Source of the DNA: Deltaproteobacteria bacterium
GTDB taxonomy: Bacteria; Acidobacteriota; Thermoanaerobaculia; Multivoradales; JAHZIX01
Reading direction: 5' to 3'
NCBI GenBank assembly: GCA_022601195.1
Contig: JAHZIX010000045.1
Coordinates: 186,001-250,000 of the forward strand
DNA length: 64,000 nt
Shown here: positions 50,065-58,870 of the stretch, piece after piece
How positions within the stretch are numbered: the first letter of the stretch is position 1
Layout: each line of letters starts with the position of its first letter
The notes under the pieces: generated by a model
Told to the model about the DNA's origin: nothing
Database searches by the model: none
Seen by the model: the letters and a program-made list of their open reading frames with translations, nothing else
Program-made: the position numbers and the translations under genes

Positions 50065-53000
50065 TCAATGCCCTTGGAGCACGAAGCCAGCCCAATAGTA
50101 GGGCGCCTTCCAACCTGGCTGGCTCCTCAGCCACAGCTGGGCGCGCCGAAGGGCCTCCGAGGGCTCCTCACCGGCTCCCAGCAGATGGCCGTAGAACCGC
50201 TTCATGAGCGCCGCAGTGGCACGGTCTTCTACCGGCCAAAGGGTGACGAGGGTTTGGGCTGCTCCAGCCAGGCGGAAAGCTTGCGTCAGGCCCACGAGCC
50301 CCTCGCCACGGATCTCGCGACCCAAGGCGGTGCCGCAGCCGCTCAACACCACCAACTCGCTGGCGAGGTCCAGCTGGGCGATCTCGTGAGCTCGAAGGTA
50401 ACCCTCTCGGGACCTACCCTGGCGGTCCAGGAGGGACAGCACGAGGCGGGACCGGGCTGGCAGGTCCGGGTCGATCTCGGCATGGGTAGCAAAGTGGAGA
50501 ACGCGGTAGCCAGACAGAGAGCCGCTACGAGCCAGTTCGAGATTGGCAGCAAAACCTAAAGCGGCCAAGCTGTCTGCGGCAGGAGCCAGCGCGAGAATCG
50601 AATCCGCTTCCTGACGGGTATTCTCCAAGCGGGGCCAGGGCCTCACCGCCTCTTCTTCCGAGCTTGGTGGTGGCTCTCGACGGGCACCGAGATCGACCTC
50701 GAGGCGCGAGTCGGAGACATGAAAGACCGGGTCGGCGACGACGGCCACAGCGCCGGCACGGGTCCCACGGGCAGGCGGTGCTTGTCGAGCCTGGACCCAG
50801 AGAGAAGCGGAGGGAAGAAATACGACTTCTAGGTCCGCAAGGAGAGGCTTGGCCAGCTGGCCCTTTGGCCCCCGGGGAGGACGTGGAAGGGCCCCGAAGG
50901 GCACATAGAACAGCTCTCCGTCCGGGATAACGGCCAGGCGATGCGTCGGCAGCTTGCCGACGATGGGCCCAAGCAGAGCTTTCGATAGCTCTTCCAACGC
51001 GACCCGGGTGGCCGCCGCCGCTTCACTATGGTGGCTTTTGCGGAGCCATCTATGGGCACGGCGCGCTAGGCGTGCCAGCTTGTCTCGGCGGGGTAGCTCA
51101 GCGGTGAATACCTCGGCGCGACTCACCAGCCAAAGATGGCTTCGCTCCGGTCCTAGGCGGTAAACGAGCAACGCCGTAGCCTCTTCGAGAGATGCCTGAA
51201 TCTCGGTCAGAGACGCCGGTTCCGGCCTCGGCCGGCTTTCTCCGAGGCGAAGGCCGGAGGCAACTTCGTCGTGACGCCGAACGAGCTCCCGTAGCTCCTG
51301 TTTCAGGCGCTGCCGCGAAACCCCCGAATCGGGATCCTCGTAGAGCCGGTCCAGGGAGTTGATGCGCTGCCGCAGGGAGAGTTCGAGGACCTCCTGGTCT
51401 GAGATCTCCCGCTCTGGGTCTGCACTCTCGAGGCCCTCTGTCCTCGGCTGCGAGACCACATCCAGGAGGGTACGAGCCCTGGACTTCTCTGCCCATTGAA
51501 ACGCTTCCGCAGCGGCTCCCCGTGTCGAATCCTGTCGATGACGGTCCATCTGAAGGTCGATGGCGAAGTCAAACAACGCTTGGTGCCGAGCTAAGTGGTG
51601 CGAACGAGTCGCCGAGCCGCGGGGCTCGAGGCGAAGGGCCTCGACCTCCGCCAGGGACGTTTCGATAGCCTGGAGAGCTGCATCGGCGTGCCCGAGGGTC
51701 CGTTCCGCTCTAGCGAGGCTGAACAAAGCACTGGTAGCAGCAACCCTTTCACCCACCTCCGTGAACGCCTCTCGGGCCTCGAGGAGATGCTCTCGCGCCT
51801 CGTCGCCGCGGCTTAACTGCAACAGGGCCAGACCGAGGTTGTGGCTTACTCGCGCCTCGAGGCGGCGGTCGTCGGCAGCGGGAAGAAGATCTCGCGCCTC
51901 GTTGAAGCTATCTAGAGCTTGTTCCGGCTGATCGAGCTTGAGAAGAGCGAGGCCCTGCTGGTTGAGGGAAAGAGCCCGGTCGAGGGAAGGCAGGTCGAGA
52001 GCCAACGCCTGCCGAGCGTACAAGAGGGCCTTGTCGGGGTCTCCGAGGTCCAGAAAGGCTGAACCCAGTCCATTGAGAATGGCGCCCAGGCCCCGTGGAG
52101 AGCCGCCCGTCCCATGGACCTCGAGGGCCCCCGTTAGATCTGCCACCGCGCCTTCGAGGTCCCCGGCCTGGAGAAAGGCTCGGCCACGATTTTGGAGAAT
52201 CATCGCTTCGCTGTCATCGCCAACGGAGCGGGCCAGCGCCAGAGCTCGATCGTAGGCGGCTAAGGCTTCGCCGGTTTCCCCGAGGGTCGCCAGAGCCCGC
52301 CCCACACCCGCATAGGCCTCTGCCTCTTCCTCCGCCTTCTCTTCCTGCCGCCAGAGCTCCGCGGCTCTTTTGTAGAACTTCAAGGAGGCCTCGAAGTCAA
52401 CCTTGGAGAATTGAATGGAGCCACACCAGTCTAAAGCCCTTGCCGCCTCCGCCCACTTACCGGCGGACTCGAGAAGAGGGATCGCCCTTTGATACTCGAT
52501 CACGGCTTGGTCGACTTCACCGCTCCGATGAAGGGCAGCAGCGAGTTGGAAGGTGGCCACACCAGCCAACGGAAGTTCTTGGTGTTTCATCCACAACCGC
52601 CTGGCCTCGAGGTAGCGGGCCACCGCGAGCCGGGACTCTGCCCTTCCCCCGGCGAGCGCAAGGGCTTCGCCGGCGGCGAATTCTGCCGTGGCCGCAGCCA
52701 AAAACCGGTCTCTACTCGATGCCGGCCGAACTGGCTCCATGGTGATTCTGTACCGACCGGGATTCACCCTTGCTGGGGCCTCTACTTCGAGGCGGTAGGT
52801 GCCGGTGCGATCCGCCACCGCCCAGAGCTTCTCCGGTCCTTGGCTTCCGATAGCTCCGGGAGTGTCCACCATCACTATCTCTGACCCTCCGGGCCCACGC
52901 AGGCGAACCAGGAGGTCGATTCCCAGCTGATCGATAGTCACCGCCAGGGCTGAGCCGCTCTCGAGGTGGATTCCATAGAGATGCGACTGGCCGGCTTCTA

Positions 53001-53202
53001 AGTTTCTTTCTTTCAACGGCCCAGGTTGGAGGTCCCAGATCCTCGGCTCGGTCCTAGCGAGCTCCGGTTCCGAACGGCATGAGGCCAGACAGAGAAGCGA
53101 AAGCCCGGCCGCTGCCAACAGCGACCAGCCACGAACCTGAATCGATTCAGCGCCCTTGGAACCGGAACCGATACCGTTCCACAAGTTCGGGTCCCCCTTC
53201 AT
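50065..53202 (-). CDS. Lipoprotein-like TPR-CHAT (caspase-like) protein
   Basis: A 1045-residue protein. The N-terminus (to about 43) ends in a lipobox-like LASC, so a lipoprotein is possible. A beta domain (about 50-155) follows, then a long TPR region (about 165-560: YAGVGRALATLGETGEALAA, FLDLGDPDKALLYARQALAL). The CHAT protease domain (about 700-1045) carries the catalytic His907 in LHFATHAEID and Cys956 in VVLSGCGTALG. CHAT members include separase-like and bacterial proteases; the target is unknown. Its start overlaps the zf-HC2 anti-sigma gene by 56 nt, forming sigma - anti-sigma - CHAT. Confidence 0.9.
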   Translation of the reverse strand: MKGDPNLWNGIGSGSKGAESIQVRGWSLLAAAGLSLLCLASCRSEPELARTEPRIWDLQPGPLKERNLEAGQSHLYGIHLESGSALAVTIDQLGIDLLVRLRGPGGSEIVMVDTPGAIGSQGPEKLWAVADRTGTYRLEVEAPARVNPGRYRITMEPVRPASSRDRFLAAATAEFAAGEALALAGGRAESRLAVARYLEARRLWMKHQELPLAGVATFQLAAALHRSGEVDQAVIEYQRAIPLLESAGKWAEAARALDWCGSIQFSKVDFEASLKFYKRAAELWRQEEKAEEEAEAYAGVGRALATLGETGEALAAYDRALALARSVGDDSEAMILQNRGRAFLQAGDLEGAVADLTGALEVHGTGGSPRGLGAILNGLGSAFLDLGDPDKALLYARQALALDLPSLDRALSLNQQGLALLKLDQPEQALDSFNEARDLLPAADDRRLEARVSHNLGLALLQLSRGDEAREHLLEAREAFTEVGERVAATSALFSLARAERTLGHADAALQAIETSLAEVEALRLEPRGSATRSHHLARHQALFDFAIDLQMDRHRQDSTRGAAAEAFQWAEKSRARTLLDVVSQPRTEGLESADPEREISDQEVLELSLRQRINSLDRLYEDPDSGVSRQRLKQELRELVRRHDEVASGLRLGESRPRPEPASLTEIQASLEEATALLVYRLGPERSHLWLVSRAEVFTAELPRRDKLARLARRAHRWLRKSHHSEAAAATRVALEELSKALLGPIVGKLPTHRLAVIPDGELFYVPFGALPRPPRGPKGQLAKPLLADLEVVFLPSASLWVQARQAPPARGTRAGAVAVVADPVFHVSDSRLEVDLGARREPPPSSEEEAVRPWPRLENTRQEADSILALAPAADSLAALGFAANLELARSGSLSGYRVLHFATHAEIDPDLPARSRLVLSLLDRQGRSREGYLRAHEIAQLDLASELVVLSGCGTALGREIRGEGLVGLTQAFRLAGAAQTLVTLWPVEDRATAALMKRFYGHLLGAGEEPSEALRRAQLWLRSQPGWKAPYYWAGFVLQGH

Positions 53203-53959
53203 TCCTTCGATACACCCGGACTTCGTAGACCCCCGATGGGAGGAATCTCCCCGATAGGGCGAGGGTCAAGTTGTCGAAGGCTCGGGAACGAACCGGTCCA
53301 CCGCTCCAGATGGGCTCTCCATTCTCGGCAGCAATCTCGATGCTGTAGTCCGTTCCAGCCTGGGGGTCCCGAAGGTGGAGGCTCAAGACGACGAGACTCC
53401 CTTCAGCAGCGGTTACAGTGGGCAGCTCTGAGACTTGGGAATTTCCTCTTTCCTGCTCTCCTGAGAACAGATCCACCAGGTCAGGATTGGGCATAGGCTT
53501 GGAAAACTCGGCCAGAGAGCGCTCCAAGTCCAGAGCTCGACTCCGTTCGTAGGTCGCCCATCCTCCGGTAACCAGAGCCGCCACCAGAGCCGCAGCGGCG
53601 ACGGCAGCACTGGCGCGACGATGCTCCCTAGGCCTGGCCAGTACCCTTCGCCAAGCGCTGCGGGCTTCAAGGTCGGTCGTCTCTCCCAAACCCTCAGGCC
53701 GTTCAAAAGTACCCAGGTCCAGCACGAGGTCGGCGCACTCAGGGCAGTTCGCCAAGTGATCTTGCAATCGATCCGTCTCAGCCTCTTCGAGTCCACCTTC
53801 GTGAAAGCTGATCCAAAGCTCCACAGCTGGATGAGGATCACCGAGACGCTCCTCGACAAGCTCTCGAACCGCTTCCTTCAGGTCCCTCGACGGAGAGCTC
53901 AACGCTGCTTCTCTTTCATCACCTGTCCCCACGGGGGCTCTCCTCACCAAGCGCTTCAC
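53147..53959 (-). CDS. zf-HC2 transmembrane anti-sigma factor
   Basis: 270 residues. The zinc-binding anti-sigma motif (H-x3-C-x2-C) lies in LQDHLANCPECADLV at about 67-81. A transmembrane helix (about 118-136, VAAAALVAALVTGGWAT) and a periplasmic beta-rich domain (about 165-268, with VLSLHLRDPQAGTDYSIEIA) follow. It overlaps the sigma gene by 41 nt and CHAT by 56 nt. A GTG nine codons later is an alternative start. It holds the sigma at the membrane until an outside cue (family knowledge). Confidence 0.85.
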   Translation of the reverse strand: MKRLVRRAPVGTGDEREAALSSPSRDLKEAVRELVEERLGDPHPAVELWISFHEGGLEEAETDRLQDHLANCPECADLVLDLGTFERPEGLGETTDLEARSAWRRVLARPREHRRASAAVAAAALVAALVTGGWATYERSRALDLERSLAEFSKPMPNPDLVDLFSGEQERGNSQVSELPTVTAAEGSLVVLSLHLRDPQAGTDYSIEIAAENGEPIWSGGPVRSRAFDNLTLALSGRFLPSGVYEVRVYRRNEGGPELVERYRFRFQGR

Positions 53960-54572
53960 TGATTCTTTTCCGGGCTTGGAAGAGATGAACTTTGACCGTC
54001 TGAATCGAGATTCCCATCAGCTCTGCGATCTCCTTATATTTGCGCTCCTGGTAAATGCGCAGAATCGTACATCGACGCATCTGGTCCGGCAGGTTTTCCA
54101 CCGCGCCACGGAGTACAGCTCTGCGTTCTGTGGCGAGAAGCCCGGACAACTGCCCAGGCTCTGTCGGAGGCACGAACTCACGAGCACTCTCTTCTTCTTT
54201 ATCCCCCCTCGCCTCGCTAGAGGCCTGGACACTCAGCTCTGGCTCCCCAGACCGGTTGCGCCGCCATTTCAGGTAGGTGAAATAGGCAATCCGAAAGACC
54301 CAGGTGGCGAAGGACGCGTCGCCGCGAAACCCTCCGATACCCTGATAGACCCTCAGAAACGTTTCTTGTACTAGGTCGTGGCAATCTTGGCGCGAACTGA
54401 CTCGTTTGGCCAAGAAGGCTTCTACCGGCCGAGCGTAGCGCCGGTAGAGAATGCGAAAGCTCTCTTCTTCCGCAATACCTCGGCGCAGATTCTCCACGGC
54501 ACTCTCGACAAGATCGGAGTCGGAGGCACTGGGGCTGCCTGTCGAGGCGGCGGGTTCTTTCCTCTCCAGCAA
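53919..54572 (-). CDS. ECF-type RNA polymerase sigma factor
   Basis: A 217-residue sigma70-family factor. Region 2 is at about 42-105 (RYARPVEAFLAKRVSSRQDC, DLVQETFLRVYQGIGGFRGD, FATWVFRIAYFTYLKWRRNR) and region 4 at about 150-208 (VENLPDQMRRCTILRIYQER, then KEIAELMGISIQTVKVHLFQ). A spacer of about 40 residues between the regions is longer than usual. It heads the operon with zf-HC2 anti-sigma and the CHAT protein. Confidence 0.92.
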   Translation of the reverse strand: MLERKEPAASTGSPSASDSDLVESAVENLRRGIAEEESFRILYRRYARPVEAFLAKRVSSRQDCHDLVQETFLRVYQGIGGFRGDASFATWVFRIAYFTYLKWRRNRSGEPELSVQASSEARGDKEEESAREFVPPTEPGQLSGLLATERRAVLRGAVENLPDQMRRCTILRIYQERKYKEIAELMGISIQTVKVHLFQARKRISEALGEESPRGDR

Positions 54573-54974
54573 TAGAAAACTCTCGCTGGGAAAGTCCGGC
54601 GGCGCGGGGGCCGAAGGCGCAAATTAGATGTTGTGCAAGTCTCCTCTCAAGTATGCCACAAAGTGTAAAACCTCTCAGCGGCGAAGACCTTTCGAGGCAA
54701 CGCACGTCAAGCTCACAGGCCAACAGCAAGCGAGTATCTCCACGATCTCGACTATCCGAGAATCCCCTCGACTTGGCCTCGCCGCCGCCATACGGCGGCC
54801 ATGTTGTTTGCGGATTCTGGCCGCGGAGGGAAGGTTGAGTTTCTTGATGCTCCCAACGCTGAACGCCAGATACTTCGCACTGGCTCGAAGCAAGACCTTT
54901 TCTGCCACGGCTTCCTACGGCTAAGAGAGCCTCTGGCAATCCAGCTCAACACCTTTGACCACCTACGGAGAACG
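54573..54974. other. Divergent intergenic region
   Basis: 402 bp between the ECF sigma gene (minus) and the small membrane protein (plus). Frames here lack ribosome sites and look like non-coding sequence. Promoters for both sides should lie here; I cannot assign one. Confidence 0.45.
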
Positions 54975-55445
54975 ATGCAGCCGAATAGTTCCGAACCCAC
55001 CTTCCGCTCGAGGCTGATCAGAAACATACCGAAGATGGTTCTATCTAGCTCTGCTTGGCTTCTATGGGCAGTGCTGTACAGCATGGTGAGAAGTGCCATT
55101 CAAGCTGACGACGGCCGAGGTTCTCAGATGGGTTGGGTAGTGGTCTCAGGATGGATCCTGATCCTATGCCTTTCGATGTCGCTTCTGGTTTCGACATTCC
55201 TTGTCGCGAACCTGGACTGGGAGCTCAGGCGGTCTGCCATTGGGTGGCGGGAAAAGCTCAAGCTCTTCTACGCTAACTACGCCCTGAACTACTCTTTCAA
55301 TGGCTACTGTGTTTATTTGGTCATCGACCATGGAGCCTCCCTCGGAGCGTTCTTGGTGTACTCACTGCCCTGCGTTCTGCCCCAGGCAGGTCTCCTGGTG
55401 GCCCTCGAGTTTCGACTCAAAAGACTCCTCAGAGACCGGCTGTAA
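54975..55445 (+). CDS. Unknown membrane protein with four hydrophobic segments
   Basis: 156 residues from ATG 54975 (ACGGAGA upstream); a longer frame would add 58 residues of non-protein-like sequence. Hydrophobic segments are at about 22-40, 56-80, 105-122 and 122-142. The middle has a conserved-looking cytoplasmic stretch (LDWELRRSAIGWREKLKLFY). I do not recognise it. Single gene. Confidence 0.55.
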   Translation: MQPNSSEPTFRSRLIRNIPKMVLSSSAWLLWAVLYSMVRSAIQADDGRGSQMGWVVVSGWILILCLSMSLLVSTFLVANLDWELRRSAIGWREKLKLFYANYALNYSFNGYCVYLVIDHGASLGAFLVYSLPCVLPQAGLLVALEFRLKRLLRDRL

Positions 55446-55650
55446 CCAATTCCTCCGACAACGCGCTCCCAGGCAGCCCGCTCAGCCTGGTGGGTTCGAA
55501 AACACCTCAGGGGTCGCTGCGGCTATCGGGCCATCGCAGCCGGTGCTAGAAGCTGTAAGATCTAAGCTCCACTGGCTGTTTCCACTACCAAGAGCAGTAA
55601 ACTGAAGGGACTCAGAACAGGTGGAGAGCTCTACTGAAAGGAAGTAATTC

Positions 55651-56397
55651 ATGAGTAACAAAATCGGCCCTCTCGCGGCCGCGCTAGTCATAACATTTGG
55701 CATCACCCTCACGGGTCTGGAAGCCCAGACCATCGTGACCGTCGATGAGACCAATGCGAACTGGGGTTTCCTGGATGAGACCTCACCGGGCCCGGGTACG
55801 GTCACCTCTGACTTCGTATTGGGACCAGCAACTCCGCCTCGTGGTTCCGGGAGCGCTCACCTCGCCCTCGGCGCGATGACCGACGGCGTCATCATAGCCA
55901 CCCAGAACCATGTAGGAACTCGTCTCGCGGATATCACCACACTGACTTACCAGAGCTACCAGAACATTTCGCCTCAGGCCATCTCGCTTCAATTCAACAT
56001 CGACTACGACGACGCCGACAGCACCACTTCCTGGCAAGGCCGCTTGGTCTTCGAGCCGCTCAATTCGGGAACCGTCCTAACGGATACTTGGCAGAGTTGG
56101 GACGCCATGAGCGGCTCCTGGTGGTCCAGTGGAACACCGATCGTAGGCGACACCCCAGCTGCGTCGACTTGCACCCAGGGAAGCCCATGCCCCTGGGCGA
56201 CGCTGCTTACGACCTACCCCAACATTGCAATCCACGGCTTACCCCTGGGTCTAGTCTTCTTCAAGGCGGGCTCCGGCTGGCCCGCCGGCTTCGATGGCAA
56301 TGTCGACGACTTTCACATTCAAACGGCAGCCTTCAACACCGTCTACGACTTCGAAACAACCGTTCCCGTTGAGCTGCAGTCATTCAGCATCGACTAG
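55651..56397 (+). CDS. Exported beta-rich protein of unknown function
   Basis: 248 residues; ribosome site AAAGGAAG before ATG. A signal peptide (about 1-26, ending LEAQ) precedes a single beta-rich domain with many Thr, Asp and aromatic residues (TSDFVLGPATPPRGSGSAHL; YQNISPQAISLQFNIDYDDA; WQGRLVFEPLNSG). This resembles secreted carbohydrate-binding or PEP-CTERM-type sandwich domains, but there is no sorting signal at the C-terminus (ELQSFSID). The function is unknown. Confidence 0.72.
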   Translation: MSNKIGPLAAALVITFGITLTGLEAQTIVTVDETNANWGFLDETSPGPGTVTSDFVLGPATPPRGSGSAHLALGAMTDGVIIATQNHVGTRLADITTLTYQSYQNISPQAISLQFNIDYDDADSTTSWQGRLVFEPLNSGTVLTDTWQSWDAMSGSWWSSGTPIVGDTPAASTCTQGSPCPWATLLTTYPNIAIHGLPLGLVFFKAGSGWPAGFDGNVDDFHIQTAAFNTVYDFETTVPVELQSFSID

Positions 56398-56475
56398 CCA
56401 GGTCAGCGTTGGAAGGCCTGAAAACCTGGGTTGAACCCCTTGGGCCTACCGCCTTGGAGGTCTCTACGGGCTAGC

Positions 56476-56499
56476 CCCAGAGACGTTGCGGTCTCTGGG
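56476..56499. repeat. 9-bp hairpin in the 5' region of the next gene
   Basis: CCCAGAGAC (56476-56484) / GTCTCTGGG (56491-56499) with loop GTTGCG, about 130 nt before the ATG at 56630. There is no T tract. Either a leftover 3' end of the preceding gene or a leader structure. Confidence 0.4.
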
Positions 56500-56629
56500 A
56501 CTACCCGCGGCTTCCATAGGAATCGCTCCTCCTCGGATGGTTCCCCGCCCCTCCCTAACACAGTACTTAAGCAGTGCACGGAACGCATGCCTGACACCGC
56601 CGCGGAGGCAAAGGAGATAGACTGAGAGC

Positions 56630-56908
56630 ATGAAAACCGTCACCAACAAGACCAAAAGGCCGCTTCGCATTCCTCTGCCGAGGGGAAAAACCCTATTCCT
56701 CGGTCCCACCAAGAGTGGGCAGATAGCCCCCAACGCGGTGGAGCATCCACCTCTCCAGAAGCTGGTGGAAGCTGAACAAATCGAAATTCAGGAGTCTGGA
56801 AAAGCGGGCTCCACAGGCCCTCAACAGGGACCTGGCCTCCAAGCAAATACCTCCGCTCGCGGTGGGCAAGGCATTCAACAGATGAAGAAGGGGGACCGGG
56901 GAGCCTAG
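56630..56908 (+). CDS. Small basic protein of unknown function
   Basis: 92 residues; AAAGGAGA stands about 11 nt before ATG. The first 55 residues are a compact beta-like unit (KRPLRIPLPRGKTLFLGP, then EHPPLQKLVEAEQIEI); the rest is a Gln/Gly/Ser-rich basic tail. Short proteins with this KRPLR-IPLPRG start occur in many Proteobacteria without assigned role (recollection, not checked). There is no signal peptide or transmembrane segment. Confidence 0.6.
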   Translation: MKTVTNKTKRPLRIPLPRGKTLFLGPTKSGQIAPNAVEHPPLQKLVEAEQIEIQESGKAGSTGPQQGPGLQANTSARGGQGIQQMKKGDRGA

Positions 56909-57026
56909 TCCGAGCTAGAAGTTTGCTCTCTGCTTCAAAAGAATCTTGCGTCCTTTTTCCCGCTTCCTCGACTACTAGGTTGAGAGCGCAATCGAGCGCT
57001 TCTACAAAGCTCGAAAGGGAAAGACA

Positions 57027-57476
57027 ATGCAAAGACTCCACGTTAGCCTCAAGGTCGAGAATCTCGACGCCTCTATTCGCTTCTATTCGACGCTCTTCGC
57101 TTCTGAGCCTACGCTCCGGAAACCGGACTATGCCAAGTGGATGCTGGAGGACCCACGGGTGAATTTCTCCATCGGTGAGCGAGGCGAGGGGGTGGGTATC
57201 GAACACCTGGGGATACAAGTAGATTCTCCCGAGGAGCTCTCCGGTCTCAAGGAACGCTTTCAGCAAGCCGGAGGCCCGGTGCGCGATGAAGGCGAGACGA
57301 TCTGCTGTTACCACCACTCCGACAAAGCTTGGGTAACCGACCAGCAGGGGGTCTCCTGGGAGGGGTTTTATACCTCCGGAGAGGCCGACCAATGGCGGGA
57401 CCCGGAAGTGGCTGCGGAATCTGGCTCCTGCTGTAGCACCGATTGTTGTGCCGAAGACCCCCAGCCGGCGTCATAG
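57027..57476 (+). CDS. arsI: ArsI/CadI-family dioxygenase (C-As lyase-like) with Cys-rich tail
   Basis: A 149-residue VOC-fold metalloenzyme. ArsI splits the carbon-arsenic bond of trivalent organoarsenicals such as MAs(III) using Fe(II). All expected residues are present: metal ligands His5, His60 and Glu112, and the vicinal substrate-binding Cys93-Cys94 in ETICCYHHSDKAWV. A tail with two further cysteine pairs (GSCCSTDCCAED, about 134-143) may bind As(III). No arsR, arsB or arsC is near. A SigZ-type sigma gene follows 27 nt downstream. Related CadI proteins bind metals, so organoarsenic activity is inferred. Confidence 0.85.
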   Translation: MQRLHVSLKVENLDASIRFYSTLFASEPTLRKPDYAKWMLEDPRVNFSIGERGEGVGIEHLGIQVDSPEELSGLKERFQQAGGPVRDEGETICCYHHSDKAWVTDQQGVSWEGFYTSGEADQWRDPEVAAESGSCCSTDCCAEDPQPAS

Positions 57477-57503
57477 GGTCGGGATCTCGAGATCGACACC
57501 GAT

Positions 57504-58094
57504 ATGGCCCAGACCATTCCATCAGAGGGCTCCCGGGATCTTCCCTGGGAGTCCTTCGCGGCTCGCTTGCGAGCTTTCGTCGGCAAGCGGGTTCCCTCCC
57601 AGGACACTGAGGACGTCGCTCAGGACGTACTGTTGCGGGTCGCCCAGGGCGTCGGGTCCGTGCGCGATAGCTCCAGGGTCGAAGCGTGGATTCACAGCGT
57701 CGCTCGCCGGGCCATTGCGGACTATTATCGCCAGCGGCCCGCCACAGAGCAGAGCGACCAGCTGGAAGAGGTTCCTTCTCACGACGGAGAACCGCCGAAA
57801 GGTCTTGGCTCCTTCAGCGGTCAGCACAGCACTCACGAGGAAGTCCTCACCTGGCTCCGCCCCATGGCTGAAGGCCTTCCGGAAATCTACCGTGAAGCGT
57901 TGATCCTCACCGACTTCGAAGGGCAAACTCAGCGCGCCGTAGCCACGACCCTCGGTCTGTCGGTCTCCGGAATCAAATCGCGAGTGCAGAGAGCCCGAGG
58001 GATCTTGGCGGATCGCCTGCGCCGATGTTGCGAAATCGAGCTAGGACCAGATGGCAAGGCAACCGATTTTCAGCGCCGTGAGTGCGATTGTTGA
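57504..58094 (+). CDS. sigZ: SigZ-family ECF sigma factor with C-terminal cysteines
   Basis: 196 residues. Region 2 is at about 20-75 (LRAFVGKRVPSQDTEDVAQD, VLLRVAQGVGSVRDSSRVEA, WIHSVARRAIADYYRQR) and region 4 at about 120-172 (LPEIYREALILTDFEGQTQR, AVATTLGLSVSGIKSRVQRA). The end carries four cysteines (RRCCEIELG and RRECDC), as in SigZ-type ECFs that probably sense thiol reactants directly without an anti-sigma factor. It is in one operon with arsI, consistent with metal(loid)-responsive control (inference). Confidence 0.87.
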   Translation: MAQTIPSEGSRDLPWESFAARLRAFVGKRVPSQDTEDVAQDVLLRVAQGVGSVRDSSRVEAWIHSVARRAIADYYRQRPATEQSDQLEEVPSHDGEPPKGLGSFSGQHSTHEEVLTWLRPMAEGLPEIYREALILTDFEGQTQRAVATTLGLSVSGIKSRVQRARGILADRLRRCCEIELGPDGKATDFQRRECDC

Positions 58095-58127
58095 GGTGGC
58101 TGTCTCAACTGAAACAGAGACGGTCCA

Positions 58128-58844
58128 TCAACTTGATGGTGGCTCCGGAGGAAGAGACGGCTCCCAATCGAATAGCGTTTCTTTCTCGGTGTTAGGAGCC
58201 TTTTCGAGAACCCGGAACACACACCGGCCATCCCCTTCCTGAAATCTCTCCGTTCTCACCACCGGACGTCCGAGGAGGCGGCGTAGCACCGAGACGGTGA
58301 CACTGCACAGAGCCGGCCTGCGCCGAGCCACCTCCAGGTAGGGACAATTCATCTCCACCAGCCGAGGAGCCTCGTCTGTGCCGTACTCCACCTTACAAAA
58401 GGGGTCATCTGCCACGTAGATGTTCTTGAGAACTTCGAGGCGGCCTTCCAGGGGGAGACCTTCTACGGCAGGCTGCCATTGCTCGACCTTACGGGTGGCA
58501 ACCTCCTCGAGAAGATCCTGCACAGCTTTCTTCCCGAGGCGATCCGCAGCGGCGTCGATCAAGGCTACCGCCAAATCATCGTACCCCTTTGGGAAGAGGT
58601 GATCTCCGGCACTCGTCAGATGATAGAGAGAGCGTGGACGACCTGGCCCCGGGGTTCTAGGTTCCATGCGTCGCTGAATCCAACCCTCCATCTCCAGCTG
58701 ACTCAGGTGCTGCCTAACCCCTTCGTAGGTGATACCCACTTCCTCAGCCAGCTGCGAGATGGCCTTGGGACCTTGGCCCTTGAGAGATTTCAGCAAAGCC
58801 CGTCGAGGCTCCGCCATGGCGGCGAGTGCATGAGTATTGGTCAT
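58128..58844 (-). CDS. SufR-like helix-turn-helix regulator with four-cysteine sensor region
   Basis: 238 residues. An N-terminal winged helix (about 10-80, ISQLAEEVGITYEGVRQHLS, then GPGRPRSLYHLTSAGDHLFP) is typical of SufR/DUF-type ArsR-like repressors. The sensor part has Cys150, Cys167 (MNCPYLEVA), Cys180 (PALCSVTV) and Cys208 (GDGRCVF), the CPx..C..GD..C pattern of SufR-type proteins that bind an Fe-S cluster. It is the last gene of a three-gene minus-strand unit and probably controls the divergent redox module; no suf genes are in view. Confidence 0.85.
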   Translation of the reverse strand: MTNTHALAAMAEPRRALLKSLKGQGPKAISQLAEEVGITYEGVRQHLSQLEMEGWIQRRMEPRTPGPGRPRSLYHLTSAGDHLFPKGYDDLAVALIDAAADRLGKKAVQDLLEEVATRKVEQWQPAVEGLPLEGRLEVLKNIYVADDPFCKVEYGTDEAPRLVEMNCPYLEVARRRPALCSVTVSVLRRLLGRPVVRTERFQEGDGRCVFRVLEKAPNTEKETLFDWEPSLPPEPPSS

Positions 58845-58870
58845 TCGATTTTCCTCGTTCCGCTCCCGCT

